A DNA stretch of 64,000 bases from Phycisphaeraceae bacterium. Lineage in GTDB: Bacteria > Planctomycetota > Phycisphaerae > Phycisphaerales > UBA1924. Positions 51,917 to 60,400 of the stretch are shown here, in pieces. The notes beneath the pieces were generated by a model. It was not told where the DNA came from. It did no database searches and saw nothing but the letters and a program-made list of their open reading frames with translations. How positions within the stretch are numbered: position 1 is the first letter of the stretch; every line of letters begins with the position of its first letter. Where the stretch lies: NCBI GenBank assembly GCA_019454185.1, contig CP075368.1, positions 3,327,649 to 3,391,648 on the forward strand, read 5' to 3'. The position numbers and the translations under genes are program-made.

Positions 51917-52477
51917 TCAGGCGTTCATCGTGGCATTGCGAGACGTGACGCTGGCGAACATCCCGCGATCGACCTTCCTGAACCGGGCTTCGGTCCCCTT
52001 GGCGGTGATCTCCCTGATGATGGCGGCGTAGAGGGTCGCCTCGGGCGTCTTGCCGCCGGGGCTGGTCCACAGGCCCTTGGCGTGCATGACCTCGATCATG
52101 TCGATGGCGCGGAGGGGGCGATCGGACTCGGCGAGGACCTTGGCGGCAGCGTCGAGCGCGGAGATGCGCTTGGGCTTGGCTGCCTTCGCGGGCTTGGCCT
52201 TGGGGGCCTTCGCGTCCTTGCCACCCTTGGCCCCACGTTCCGCCGTGGGCGATCCCTTGGCGGCCTTGGCCTCCGTGGCCGCCTTCTGGTCGCGGAGCAC
52301 CGTGACGCGGACCTTCTTGCCGTCGCCGCGCGTGACCGTTCCCTCGTGTACGGCGTCGCTCGCGCTGTCGGGCTTGGCGTTCAACTTGGCGAGCGCGTCG
52401 GCGCGTGCCTCGTCGTTTGCGGCTGCATCCGGCGCGGGCTTGCTGGCGGGCTTGGACTTCGTGGTCTTCTTGGACAT
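51917..52477 (-). CDS. HARE-HTH domain protein
   Basis: A 186-residue basic protein. The first ~100 residues are Lys/Ala-rich and low in complexity ('[15 protein letters not shown]', '[12 protein letters not shown]'), like histone-H1-type tails. Residues ~105-180 match the HARE-HTH winged-helix domain: '[20 protein letters not shown]' and then 'YAAIIREI' and '[16 protein letters not shown]'. That domain is linked to recognition of modified DNA and occurs with restriction and modification systems. The neighbouring methyltransferase and possible Nmad gene make this reading attractive. The start ATG is at 52477. Confidence 0.85.
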   Translation of the reverse strand: MSKKTTKSKPASKPAPDAAANDEARADALAKLNAKPDSASDAVHEGTVTRGDGKKVRVTVLRDQKAATEAKAAKGSPTAERGAKGGKDAKAPKAKPAKAAKPKRISALDAAAKVLAESDRPLRAIDMIEVMHAKGLWTSPGGKTPEATLYAAIIREITAKGTEARFRKVDRGMFASVTSRNATMNA

Positions 52478-52579
52478 GACGTTCTCCGTCGTGGGTGTGG
52501 AACCCGTCGCACATCGCTCCGGGGAATCGCGCTCGCACCGGTCTCCCGGAGCGGCGCGTGGATGAGCGAGGCGTGGGGG

Positions 52580-52831
52580 TCACCTGCTCTGCACGATGCT
52601 GATCTGGAAGACCGAGCCGTCGCCGAAGCGCAGGACGATCCCGGCGTTCGTGGTCATCAATCCGGCCCGCTCGAAGGTGGTGACGTTCGCGAGGTCGTCG
52701 AGGTCGCTGACCATGTCGCGGGCGATCTCCGCAAGGGCGATGTCGTCGTCCTCGCCCTCGACCTCGTCCCTGGCGTCGAGGATGTTCTGGATGGCGTTGA
52801 GCAGGATGTCCTGAAGGTCGGTGTCGTGCAT
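52580..52831 (-). CDS. Small acidic island protein
   Basis: An 83-residue acidic protein ('ILDARDEVEGEDDDIALAEI') of unknown function. It is kept as real because it lies in a regularly spaced same-strand series with the HARE-HTH gene and has a clean start; no family is recognised. Confidence 0.55.
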   Translation of the reverse strand: MHDTDLQDILLNAIQNILDARDEVEGEDDDIALAEIARDMVSDLDDLANVTTFERAGLMTTNAGIVLRFGDGSVFQISIVQSR

Positions 52832-52918
52832 GGTGGTGCTCCTGTCTGTGGTGGGGAGCGCGTGGTCGCGCCCGGTGGTACTGGGTCCAAAAGCAGCGAA
52901 GCCCGCAGATCGCGGGCT

Positions 52919-53269
52919 TCAGGTCGTCGGGTCGGTTGTGGATCGGTCTACGAGGTCGGGGTTGCGGGGCTGGGTTCGGGCCTCCTTGCCGCGTGCCTCG
53001 TCGCAGGCATCGCTTCGCCCCTGGCGGTAGCCGGTGTGCAGTCCGGATCTGTACCCGCTCTCGAAGGCGTGCCGCACGATGTCCCGGATCGACCAGACCG
53101 GGATCTCGTGGAAGTCGAGCGCATCGCGGCCGCGAGTCTCCAAGGTCTCCAGCAGGAGTTCCGCCTTGGCCCAGTCAAGTTCCTCATCGAGGTCGTGACG
53201 CTTGGCGAGCGCGTCGAGCGATGGTTTGGGGTTGGTGGGATCGGGTATGGTCTCGTGGGGGTTCGTCAT
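52919..53269 (-). CDS. Small island protein with repeated Arg/Asp helices
   Basis: A 116-residue protein of unknown function with a helical middle part ('LDWAKAELLLETLETRGRDA'). It belongs to the same minus-strand series (51.2-53.6 kb) and probably to one transcript with its neighbours. No domain is recognised. Confidence 0.55.
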   Translation of the reverse strand: MTNPHETIPDPTNPKPSLDALAKRHDLDEELDWAKAELLLETLETRGRDALDFHEIPVWSIRDIVRHAFESGYRSGLHTGYRQGRSDACDEARGKEARTQPRNPDLVDRSTTDPTT

Positions 53270-53308
53270 GAATCGTCTCCTTCGGTGTGTAGTGCGTTGG
53301 TCGTTGGT

Positions 53309-53560
53309 TCAGCGGCTCGTCGGCCTCGGGGCGTACTCGTACCCGGCGTTCACCAGCCGCTCGGCGTCGGCGAGGCAGACCACCCAGTACGCGCCCTCGC
53401 CCAGGACCACCGTCCTCGCGCTGGTGTGGTCGGCGATGCTGAATGCGCTCTCATCGCTGCGGACCACCACCGGTTGGTGGCGAAGCCCGAGGCGCTCGTG
53501 CGCCGCCCTCGCGGCGGCCTTGAGTTGGTGGAACGGCGAGATCTGGTTCGCGTGCGTCAT
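53309..53560 (-). CDS. Small island protein, first of the minus-strand series
   Basis: An 83-residue protein ('HQLKAAARAAHERLGLRHQP', then 'YWVVCLADAERLVNAGY') of unknown function, with a beta-hairpin-like centre. It would be the promoter-proximal gene of the minus-strand unit, opposite the terminase-like gene, with a regulatory-looking gap between. Confidence 0.55.
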   Translation of the reverse strand: MTHANQISPFHQLKAAARAAHERLGLRHQPVVVRSDESAFSIADHTSARTVVLGEGAYWVVCLADAERLVNAGYEYAPRPTSR

Positions 53561-53642
53561 GGCGTTCTCCTACGCGGGCGGCTTCGCCCAAGTGGAACAC
53601 ATCAAGCCATGACACTCGTACACATGCAAGGCGTCAGCGACC

Positions 53643-53659
53643 GGAATATGCTGTATTCC
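53643..53659. promoter_or_regulatory. Inverted repeat, possible operator
   Basis: GGAATA and TATTCC stand around a 5-base centre, in the 268-base divergent gap between two island units. Such 6-5-6 dyads are typical of phage-type repressor or LexA-like sites; the binding protein is not known. Confidence 0.35.
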
Positions 53660-53719
53660 AGCGGATTCCGAGGGGTTTGTGGGCAAGTGGGCAAGCAGGG
53701 CGGACATGTGGGGGCGCAA

Positions 53720-53735
53720 GTAGGCAGTTGCCTAC
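53720..53735. promoter_or_regulatory. Second inverted repeat in the divergent gap
   Basis: GTAGGCA and TGCCTAC flank a 2-base centre. A direct repeat of gtgggcaa at about 53681-53696 lies nearby. Together with the dyad at 53643 this suggests control of both divergent island units. Confidence 0.35.
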
Positions 53736-53828
53736 AAGCAGGTGCGACGGGGTGCGGGCGGGTGCGAAGGCATGTGATGGGGTCAGGGGTCGCGGGGGCC
53801 GCGTGAGCGCGGCGCATGGGGGCACACG

Positions 53829-54269
53829 TTGGCAACACGAAGGTCCAGTTCGGGTCTGACGACGGCGCAGGAGAAGGCGATCCTCGCGCTGCTCGACGAG
53901 CCCACGGTTGCGCACGCCGCCAAGGCCGCGGGCGTTGGTCGCCGCACGATGTACCGGTGGATGGACGACCCGAACTTCTCGAAGGCGTTCCGCAAGGCGC
54001 GGAGGGAGTCGTTCTCGCAGGCGATGGCGGCCAGTCAGAAGTTCGCGCCGGTGGCGGTGCAGGTGCTCGCGAAGATCATGGCCGACACGTCCGCGCCGAT
54101 GAGCAGCCGCGTCTCGGCCGCGACGGCGCTCCTGAAGTTCAGCCGCGAGTCGATCGAACTCGACGACCTTGCGACGCGCGTGGACGACCTGGAGCGGTCG
54201 ATGAAGGAGGCGTCGAGTACGCCGCCATCACCACAGCAAGTCAGTTGGGGGGATCGAGCATGCGCCTGA
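53829..54269 (+). CDS. Terminase-small-subunit-like HTH protein
   Basis: A 146-residue protein beginning with TTG. Its N-terminal helix-turn-helix ('LTTAQEKAILALLDEPTVAH', then 'VGRRTMYRWMDDPNFSKAFR') is of the phBC6A51 homeodomain-like type found in small terminase subunits and related phage proteins. The middle is helical ('APVAVQVLAKIMAD') and the end is a coiled-coil like segment. Small terminases bind the packaging site on phage DNA, but no large terminase follows, so here it may be a remnant or a DNA-binding regulator. Its stop overlaps the next gene by 10 bases. Confidence 0.75.
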   Translation: MATRRSSSGLTTAQEKAILALLDEPTVAHAAKAAGVGRRTMYRWMDDPNFSKAFRKARRESFSQAMAASQKFAPVAVQVLAKIMADTSAPMSSRVSAATALLKFSRESIELDDLATRVDDLERSMKEASSTPPSPQQVSWGDRACA

Positions 54270-54520
54270 CCGGACGGCTGAAGCGGCTGGAGGAGCGGCG
54301 CGGCATCGTCGGGGCGTGCCCGAGGTGCAACGGGCTCGGCTGGCCGCAGCACTTCGTGCAGGGGCCGCCCGAGTGCGATCTGACGACCCGGCCCGGCGAC
54401 CGGATCGGGTGCGACCGTTGCGGGCGCGTGTCGCACCCTCGGCTGGTGATCCTCGACAAGGCCGCGCCCAACCCGCTGGAGCAGTGGCTCGCGGCGGGCG
54501 GGACGTTCGTGACCTCGTAG
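54260..54520 (+). CDS. Small zinc-ribbon-like protein
   Basis: An 86-residue protein with two Cys-x-x-Cys pairs ('CPRCNGLGW' and 'CDRCGRVSH') that could bind one zinc ion. The first part ('MRLTGRLKRLEERRGI') is a short basic coil shared in style with the next gene. The ATG at 54260 overlaps the terminase-like gene, implying coupled translation. Function is unknown. Confidence 0.7.
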   Translation: MRLTGRLKRLEERRGIVGACPRCNGLGWPQHFVQGPPECDLTTRPGDRIGCDRCGRVSHPRLVILDKAAPNPLEQWLAAGGTFVTS

Positions 54521-54536
54521 CGAGGAGGAGCCGCCC

Positions 54537-54932
54537 ATGCGATCGCTGCGATCGCGTCTGAACAGAATCGAGCGGCAGTCGCAGCGCGACGACGCCGAGA
54601 GCCGCGCCCGCGACAACATGCTCACGCACCGGATCTGCGCCCTGAAGGCAGCGCGCGAGCCGGGCTTGGCGCTGGTGAAGCCCGAGCACACCGACGGCGA
54701 GACGTACCGGCACATCCAGGAGACGCTGGCGTGGGCCCGCGGGGACTTCCGGGAGGCGGAGCGCCTGGCGAGTCTGGACCCGAGCAAGCACGTCCCGCCT
54801 CCGCCCGGTACGCCGTGGGAGGAGCAGATGCGTCTGGCGCGGGAGGCGCTCGATGCGACCGCCGACGAAGCGCACGACCGGACCAAGCGCGTAGCAGCGG
54901 CCGTGCGCGCGGCGATCGGCGCGACCGCCTAG
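54537..54932 (+). CDS. Small coiled-coil island protein
   Basis: A 131-residue charged protein with an N-terminal basic coil ('MRSLRSRLNRIERQSQRDDA') and a helical remainder. AGGAGG at good distance supports the ATG at 54537. It follows the zinc-ribbon gene by 16 bases in the same unit. The function is unknown; it is the last island-type gene before the chromosomal dockerin gene. Confidence 0.65.
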   Translation: MRSLRSRLNRIERQSQRDDAESRARDNMLTHRICALKAAREPGLALVKPEHTDGETYRHIQETLAWARGDFREAERLASLDPSKHVPPPPGTPWEEQMRLAREALDATADEAHDRTKRVAAAVRAAIGATA

Positions 54933-55048
54933 GTGGACCCGTGCGGCCCATGCGGCCCGTTGACGGGGAAGACGCTCACACGGCGAGCGGGAGCCCGGCA
55001 TCCCTCGGCTACGTTCGCCCACTCAAGGCGGTACCGAGCGATGGCGGC

Positions 55049-56119
55049 TCAGCACCCCTGCCCGAACGCATCGATGAAGTCGAGGAAGTCCACGATATCC
55101 ACGATCGTGTCGCCGTTGATGTCCGGGTTGCCGAACTGGCCGCAGGGTGATGGAAGATTCGTACACGACCCGAAGTCGTCCATGAAGTCGAGGAAGTCGA
55201 GGATGTCGCCCGCATCGCCAGAGCCGTTGTAGTCGGCGGGACAGTGTGGCAGGCCAATGGCTTGGGAGACACGAAACCCGATGTTGAAGTTGCCGCCCCC
55301 CCCATTGATGTCCATGCGGTTGTCGGCCCGCTGGAAGAAATCGCTTTCGTTGTACGACCCGCCCCGGTGGCTGCGGAGGGTGCCGAAAATGACGGCCTCG
55401 TTCCACTCCCACACGTTCCCGCCCATGTCGAACGTGCCGTAGAAGTTCGCGGCGTACGAGCCGACGGGCGTGGTGTTGCCGATGACGCTGTTGTAGTTCG
55501 CCTGCGAGGTGTTGATCGTGTTGCTCGATGTCGGGTACAGCCAGTAGTTGTCGCTATCGCCGCCCGCGCTGGCGGGCTGGTGGTACGCGGCCTTGTACCA
55601 CTCGTTCTCGCTGGTCACCGCCCACTGCCAGCCCGCATTGCGGGTGACAGTGTTGAGGGCGATGCCGTCGGGCGTCAGCGTGTACGCGCCGGTCTCTGTG
55701 TCGCCGCTCCCCTGACCGTTGTGCAGCCAGTTGGCGAACCTGCACGCATCCCAGAAGGATACGAAGTTCACCGGGTTATTCGCCCGGCCGCTGATGGTCG
55801 AGTACGTGTATGAGCCCGGCGAGCCCGAGCGGGTTATGCCGCCCACCGACCCAGCCATGTTCGGGTCGTACAGGTCGAACGGGTCCGACGCGGCCTTGGC
55901 GTTCAGGAACGCCGCGTACTGCGCGTTGGTTACCTCGGTCTGCCCGATGTTGTACGTGTACGCCACCGAGCCGTAGAGATTGCCCGTGAACGGGTCCGGC
56001 GCATTGCCGGGATTGCCGATCGGCACGGTCGGAATGGTGATCTGGGCGGATGCGCCAGCAAAGCACATTCCGATTGCAGCAGACAAGGCCACGACTCGCG
56101 CACACAAAATCCGCATCAT
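55049..56119 (-). CDS. Secreted SUMF1/FGE-fold protein with GC-dockerin
   Basis: A 356-residue exported protein with signal peptide ('MCFAGASAQ'). The body is a formylglycine-generating-enzyme-type domain: 'IGQTEVTNAQYAAFLNA', 'PVNFVSFWDACRFANWL', 'NEWYKAAYHQP', 'DMGGNVWEWNEAV', 'RGGSYN' and 'GFRVSQ'. The two active-site cysteines of true FGE are not present after 'RGGSYN', so sulfatase activation is unlikely and the role is open (binding or another oxygenase-like task). Residues 293-356 form the dockerin module ending Gly-Gln-Gly-Cys. AGGAG stands five bases before the ATG at 56119. It is separated from the main dockerin run by the island. Confidence 0.87.
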   Translation of the reverse strand: MMRILCARVVALSAAIGMCFAGASAQITIPTVPIGNPGNAPDPFTGNLYGSVAYTYNIGQTEVTNAQYAAFLNAKAASDPFDLYDPNMAGSVGGITRSGSPGSYTYSTISGRANNPVNFVSFWDACRFANWLHNGQGSGDTETGAYTLTPDGIALNTVTRNAGWQWAVTSENEWYKAAYHQPASAGGDSDNYWLYPTSSNTINTSQANYNSVIGNTTPVGSYAANFYGTFDMGGNVWEWNEAVIFGTLRSHRGGSYNESDFFQRADNRMDINGGGGNFNIGFRVSQAIGLPHCPADYNGSGDAGDILDFLDFMDDFGSCTNLPSPCGQFGNPDINGDTIVDIVDFLDFIDAFGQGC

Positions 56120-56155
56120 GATCACTCCTGCGTGTTTGCCCGTCGGGCATCTTGC

Positions 56156-56184
56156 ATGCTACCGAGTCGCGTGCATTGTCTCAA
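56156..56184 (-). promoter_or_regulatory. Promoter of the SUMF1-fold gene
   Basis: Minus-strand TTGAGA and TAGCAT are exactly 17 bases apart and lead to a leader of about 30 bases before the ATG at 56119. This is the best sigma70-type match seen in the window. Confidence 0.6.
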
Positions 56185-56379
56185 TGCCGCGCGGCCCGAT
56201 TCGCCGTCTTTTGTCGCTTGCAATCCACTCCTGACGCTTCTTCATCACCCGCTTCACTTCGGGTCCGGTTTACACGTGGCATGTACGCGCGGTCGAGTGT
56301 TGAGCGGCCATGACATTCTTCCAGCGATCGCGGCGAAACGCGGTAAACGTCGCTCCTGCCGGACAGCCCCAGAACGAAA

Positions 56380-56409
56380 CCAGCCCCTTCCCGTTGAGGA
56401 AGAGGCTGG
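56380..56409 (-). terminator. Hairpin with T-rich tail
   Basis: Minus strand CCAGCCTCTTCC pairs with GGAAGGGGCTGG (one mismatch, 6-base loop) and is followed by TTTCGTTCT. It could end the metal-pump operon transcript about 445 bases past its last gene. Confidence 0.5.
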
Positions 56410-56853
56410 CTGCTGAGGACGCTTGGCCCGCAAGGGCCGCGACGCGGGTGCTGCTGATCAACCGGTCGCAACAGCGTCCTGGGAGGATCTACGACCAATA
56501 TACCCCATGATCTGCTGATCGGCCACCCTCACGCATGGGGAACCCCCAACATCGCCGTGGATCGTTACTTGGGAGGGAACGGAGCGGTGCGATGCCGGCC
56601 GCCGGGTGCATGCAAGTTGGCATCGGGTCAACCGCCCGAGACAGCGAGGTGCAACAGGGCGATGATCTCCATTGGTTCTGCACCCCTCTAGGAAGTGCTC
56701 TCAACACTGGAGTGCGCCGACCTCCGGGAGCATCAGCGGGTAGACCATGAGGCAGCGCGAGGTACATCTCGGCCTACCGACGAAAGTGTCGGCAGGATCC
56801 GCCGGAAGCGCAGCCTGGACTTTCAAGGAGGTAGTTCATAGGCGCGGCACGCG

Positions 56854-57408
56854 CTACATCTTGAGATCGAAGCTGCCGACGCTCGTGCCGTTCTTGTCGT
56901 CCTCGATCTCCACCCAGAGCTTGCTGCCAGCGGGTATGGGATTTGGAACCTCGGCGTGGACGTGCCAGCGGTTCGGTTCGGCGGGGTTCTCGATCTCGGC
57001 CTTGGCCTTGACCGACCCCTTGGCGTCCTCTGTTCCGATCCAGAATCGCACCGCGACGGCTTTCGCGGTCGCATCGGCAGCGGCCGTGATCGTCACGTCG
57101 ATGGGCGCGTCCTTGCCTGCGACGATCTGTCCCTCGTCGCGGGTCGCCCTCGCGGAGAATGAGCCAATGGTCTGCTCACCGAGTGCGATGACAGGGCCGC
57201 CGTGGCCTGCGATCGGAGCGTCGTGGTCGCCCCCTGTTCCAGCTGTGCCGTGGTCGTGGCCGTGGTCGTGGTCGTGGGCATGATCGTCCGCCTTTGCGGG
57301 AGTGGACGGAGTCGGCGCGGGCTGCTTCTCTTCGCATCCGGTGAGGGTGCTTATAGCAGCGAGCGGGGCGAGCGACAGTGTGGCAATCAAGATCAGGTGT
57401 GGACGCAT
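56854..57408 (-). CDS. His-rich lipoprotein of the metal-efflux operon
   Basis: A 184-residue lipoprotein (lipobox 'LTGC', Cys25). After a Pro/Thr-rich linker comes a metal-binding run 'DDHAHDHDHGHDHG', then a beta-rich domain that ends 'PAGSKLWVEIEDDKNGTSVG'. Such His/Asp runs bind Zn, Ni, Co or Cu. The gene is the last of the RND operon (69-base gap), so the protein may buffer or hand over metal in the periplasm. Close family not recognised. AAGGAG stands before the ATG. Confidence 0.8.
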   Translation of the reverse strand: MRPHLILIATLSLAPLAAISTLTGCEEKQPAPTPSTPAKADDHAHDHDHGHDHGTAGTGGDHDAPIAGHGGPVIALGEQTIGSFSARATRDEGQIVAGKDAPIDVTITAAADATAKAVAVRFWIGTEDAKGSVKAKAEIENPAEPNRWHVHAEVPNPIPAGSKLWVEIEDDKNGTSVGSFDLKM

Positions 57409-57477
57409 GGGGACTCCTTTCCAAAGGGTAAGCGATTGGCGACGGACACGGTGGTTCCTGTGGTCACACGCAACCGT

Positions 57478-60400
57478 TCAGGACGAGCGACGCTTGAACG
57501 CCCGGGACACGCGTCCGAGCAACGATGACTCAGCTGAGTTGGCGTCAGCCGGAGTGGACGACGCGCAGGGGTCGAGCGGGGGCACGCGGTGGACAAGCGC
57601 GTACCCCGCCGGCACGACAATGACATTCAGGAACGTGGAAGTGAGCAGCCCGCCCAGCACGACGACCGCGAGGGGCGCGAGAAGTTCGCTGCCGGGCTTG
57701 CCCGAGGCGAGCGCCAGCGGCAGCAGACCGAGCGCTGCGGACAGTGCGGTCATGAGGATCGGTACGAGCCGCTCCACCGAGCCCTGAACGATCGCCTCGC
57801 CGACCGGCTTCCTGTCGATCTCGATGAGGTGTCGGTAGTGATTCACAAGCAGAATGCCGTTCCGGACGGCGATGCCGAAGAGCGTGATGAACCCGACGAG
57901 ACTCGCGATCGAGACGACCGGAGCGATGTATGGCCTAGATCCGAGGCCGAAGAGGGCGAGCGTGTTCTTCAGCAGCCCCGTGCCCCCGCCCGCATGGAGA
58001 AGTGAGTCGGTGATGAATACCGCGGTGATCCCGCCGATCGTGGCGAGGGGAAGGTTGATCATGACGAGCGCGGCCACCTTCAGCGACCCGGTCGAGAGTT
58101 GCAGCAGCATGAGCATGATGATTGTGATGCCCGCTCCTGCGTACACGAGCGTTCGGCTGGCCGACTGCTGGGCCTCGAACTGTCCGCCGAACTCAACCAG
58201 GTAGCCCTCGCGCTGCACGATGGGCTCGACCCGTGCCCTGACCTGGGCGACCAGGTCCCCAAGGTTATAGCCGTCGGCGACGTTGCACGAAATCACAGCC
58301 TTGCGCTGGGCGTTCTCGCGGGCGATGATGTTGGGCGTCTTCTCGGGGCCGATGTCGGCCACGTCCCGCAGGCGCACCGTCGGACCGGGCTTGCCGTCCT
58401 CCGCGGTGCCCCGGAGGATGAGGTCCTGCACCTGATCGATGCTCTCGCGTTGCGATTCGTCGAGTCGGACGACCATCGCGTAACGACGCACCCCTTGATT
58501 CACCTCTGCGACTTCTTCGCCGAACAGGGCCATCTGCACCTGTTCGGCGGCATCGGCGGGCGTCAGTCCTGCGGCCGCCAACTCCTGATGGCGATACCGG
58601 ATCGGAACGCTGGTGACGAGCACTTCGCGGTTGGCCGTCACGTCGCGAGTGCCGGGCAGTTCCTTGAGCTCGCTCTCGATCTGTCTGGCGAGTTGACGGA
58701 GGGTCGGGAGGTCCTCGCCGTAGACATTGATGGCGATCGCCGCGGGGGTGCCCGAGAGGATGTGCGAGAGTCGGTGTTCGATGGGCTGGCCGATCTGGAC
58801 GGTGACGCCGGGGACCGCGGTGGCGATGGCCGCGATCTCGCTGCGAATAGCAGTCTTATCGCCTCGCGGCGCGACGAGTATGTCGAGTTCGCTGTTGCTC
58901 ACCGGTTCGGCGTGCTCGTCGCGCTCGGCCCGGCCGGTCCTGCGTGTAACGCTCTTGACGCCCTCGATCCTGATAAGCCGGGCCTCGATGGCCTCGGCGG
59001 CCCGGTTGCTCTCGTCCAGCGATGTGCCCGGAGGCGACGACACAAAGACGGTGAACGACCCCTCGTTGAACTCGGGGAGGAACGATGTGCCGAAGGTACG
59101 GGCGAGGAGGAGCGAGAGGCAGGTCGTCGCCATCGCGGCACCGACTACCAGTTTGCGATGGCTGAGGGACCAGCGCAGGGAAGGTTCATAGCGGTGTTTG
59201 AGCCACCGCACCAGGAACCCATCGCGTTTGGAGTGTCCGTGCTTGTGCGTCGCGGCCGCATCGCGACTGGCCGCAGGGGCCTTGGGCTTGAGCAGCAGCT
59301 TGCACATGGCGGGCGTCACCGTGAGCGCGACCACGAGCGAGGCCGCGATAGAGACGATGTACGTCGCGGCGAGGGGTTTGAAGAAGCGGCCTTCCAAGCC
59401 ATCCAGGAACATCAGCGGGAGGAAGACGATGCAGATGAGGACCGTCGCATACACGACCGACGAGCGGATCTCGTTGCTTGCCGAGTAGATGATCTCGACT
59501 GAACCTCTGCGGTCCGCCTCGGGCAAGAGCGCGTTCTCTTCGAGCCGTCGATGCACGTTCTCAACGTCGATGATTGCGTCATCAACAAGCTCGCCGATGG
59601 CGACGGCCAGACCGCCGAGCGTCATGACGTTGAGGGTCATGCCGAGCGTGTCGAGGGCGAGCAGCGCCGTCGCGAGCGAGAGCGGCAGCGCGGTCAGCGT
59701 GATGATCGTCGTGCGCACGTTGAGGAGGAAGAGGATGAGGATGACGCCCACGATCACGGTCGCCTCGATGAGGACCTTGAAGACGTTGTCCACGGATCGC
59801 TGGATGAAGTGGCTCTGGCGGAAGACGTCCTTGTTGATGAACACGCCTGCGGGCGCAGACTTCTCGATCTGGGCAAGGGCCGTGTCGATGGCTTCGGTCA
59901 GTTGAAGCGTGTTCATGCCGGGAGACTTCTGGATCGTCAGCACCACGGCCGGCACGCCCTGATTGGCCGCGGTGCCACGCTTGGGCGCCCCACCGAGCGT
60001 CACGTCGGCGACCTCACCGATGGTGATGGGCAATCCGTCCTTCATCGTGATCTTCGTCGCAGCGATGTCGCGCACGCCCGTGACGCGGGCCGCCTGGCGC
60101 ATGGGGAGTTCGGCGCGGTCAACATCCCGCAGGTACCCCGCGCTCGCTGTGCTGTGCGCTTTGCGAGCGGCCTCCACCACGTCCTGCACCGTCAAGCCAT
60201 AGAGCGACAGGCGTTCCTGCTTTACGTTGATCTGGTACTCGGGCAACTCGCCGCCGATGGCGGAGACCTGCGAGACGCCGGGTATCGCGAGCAGCTTGTT
60301 CCGCAGGTCAAACTCCGCGTAGGCCCGCAGGTCCAGGTCGGTCACGGTCTTGTCGGGGCTGGAGACCGCCAGCAGCATGATCTCCCCTGTGATGGACGAA

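Larger units (their letters stand above)
45974..54932. mobile_element. Probable genomic island with phage-like genes
   Basis: The segment begins at the stranded tRNA/tmRNA 3' fragment. It contains DNA-modification and nuclease-like genes, several short orphan genes, and a terminase-small-subunit-like gene; base composition varies more than outside. No integrase, large terminase, portal or capsid gene is present. The right border near 54.93 kb is set only by the change back to a chromosomal-type dockerin gene. Confidence 0.5.
56120..56853. other. 734-base region without a convincing gene
   Basis: It holds the promoter of the SUMF1-fold gene (56156-56184) and a terminator-like hairpin on the minus strand (56380-56409). 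Short open frames on both strands have no ribosome sites or family likeness. No tmRNA or tRNA was found here. Confidence 0.5.

Noticed and set aside
51278..53806. An 842-codon open frame on the plus strand
   Set aside because: It covers four or five well-formed minus-strand island genes and reads as Gly/Arg/Val-rich noise.
55049..56119. A true sulfatase-activating FGE
   Set aside because: The copper-binding active-site cysteines after the 'RGGS' motif are missing.
56181..56767. Minus-strand frames of 92 and 105 codons
   Set aside because: No ribosome sites, odd composition, and one spans the hairpin at 56380-56409.
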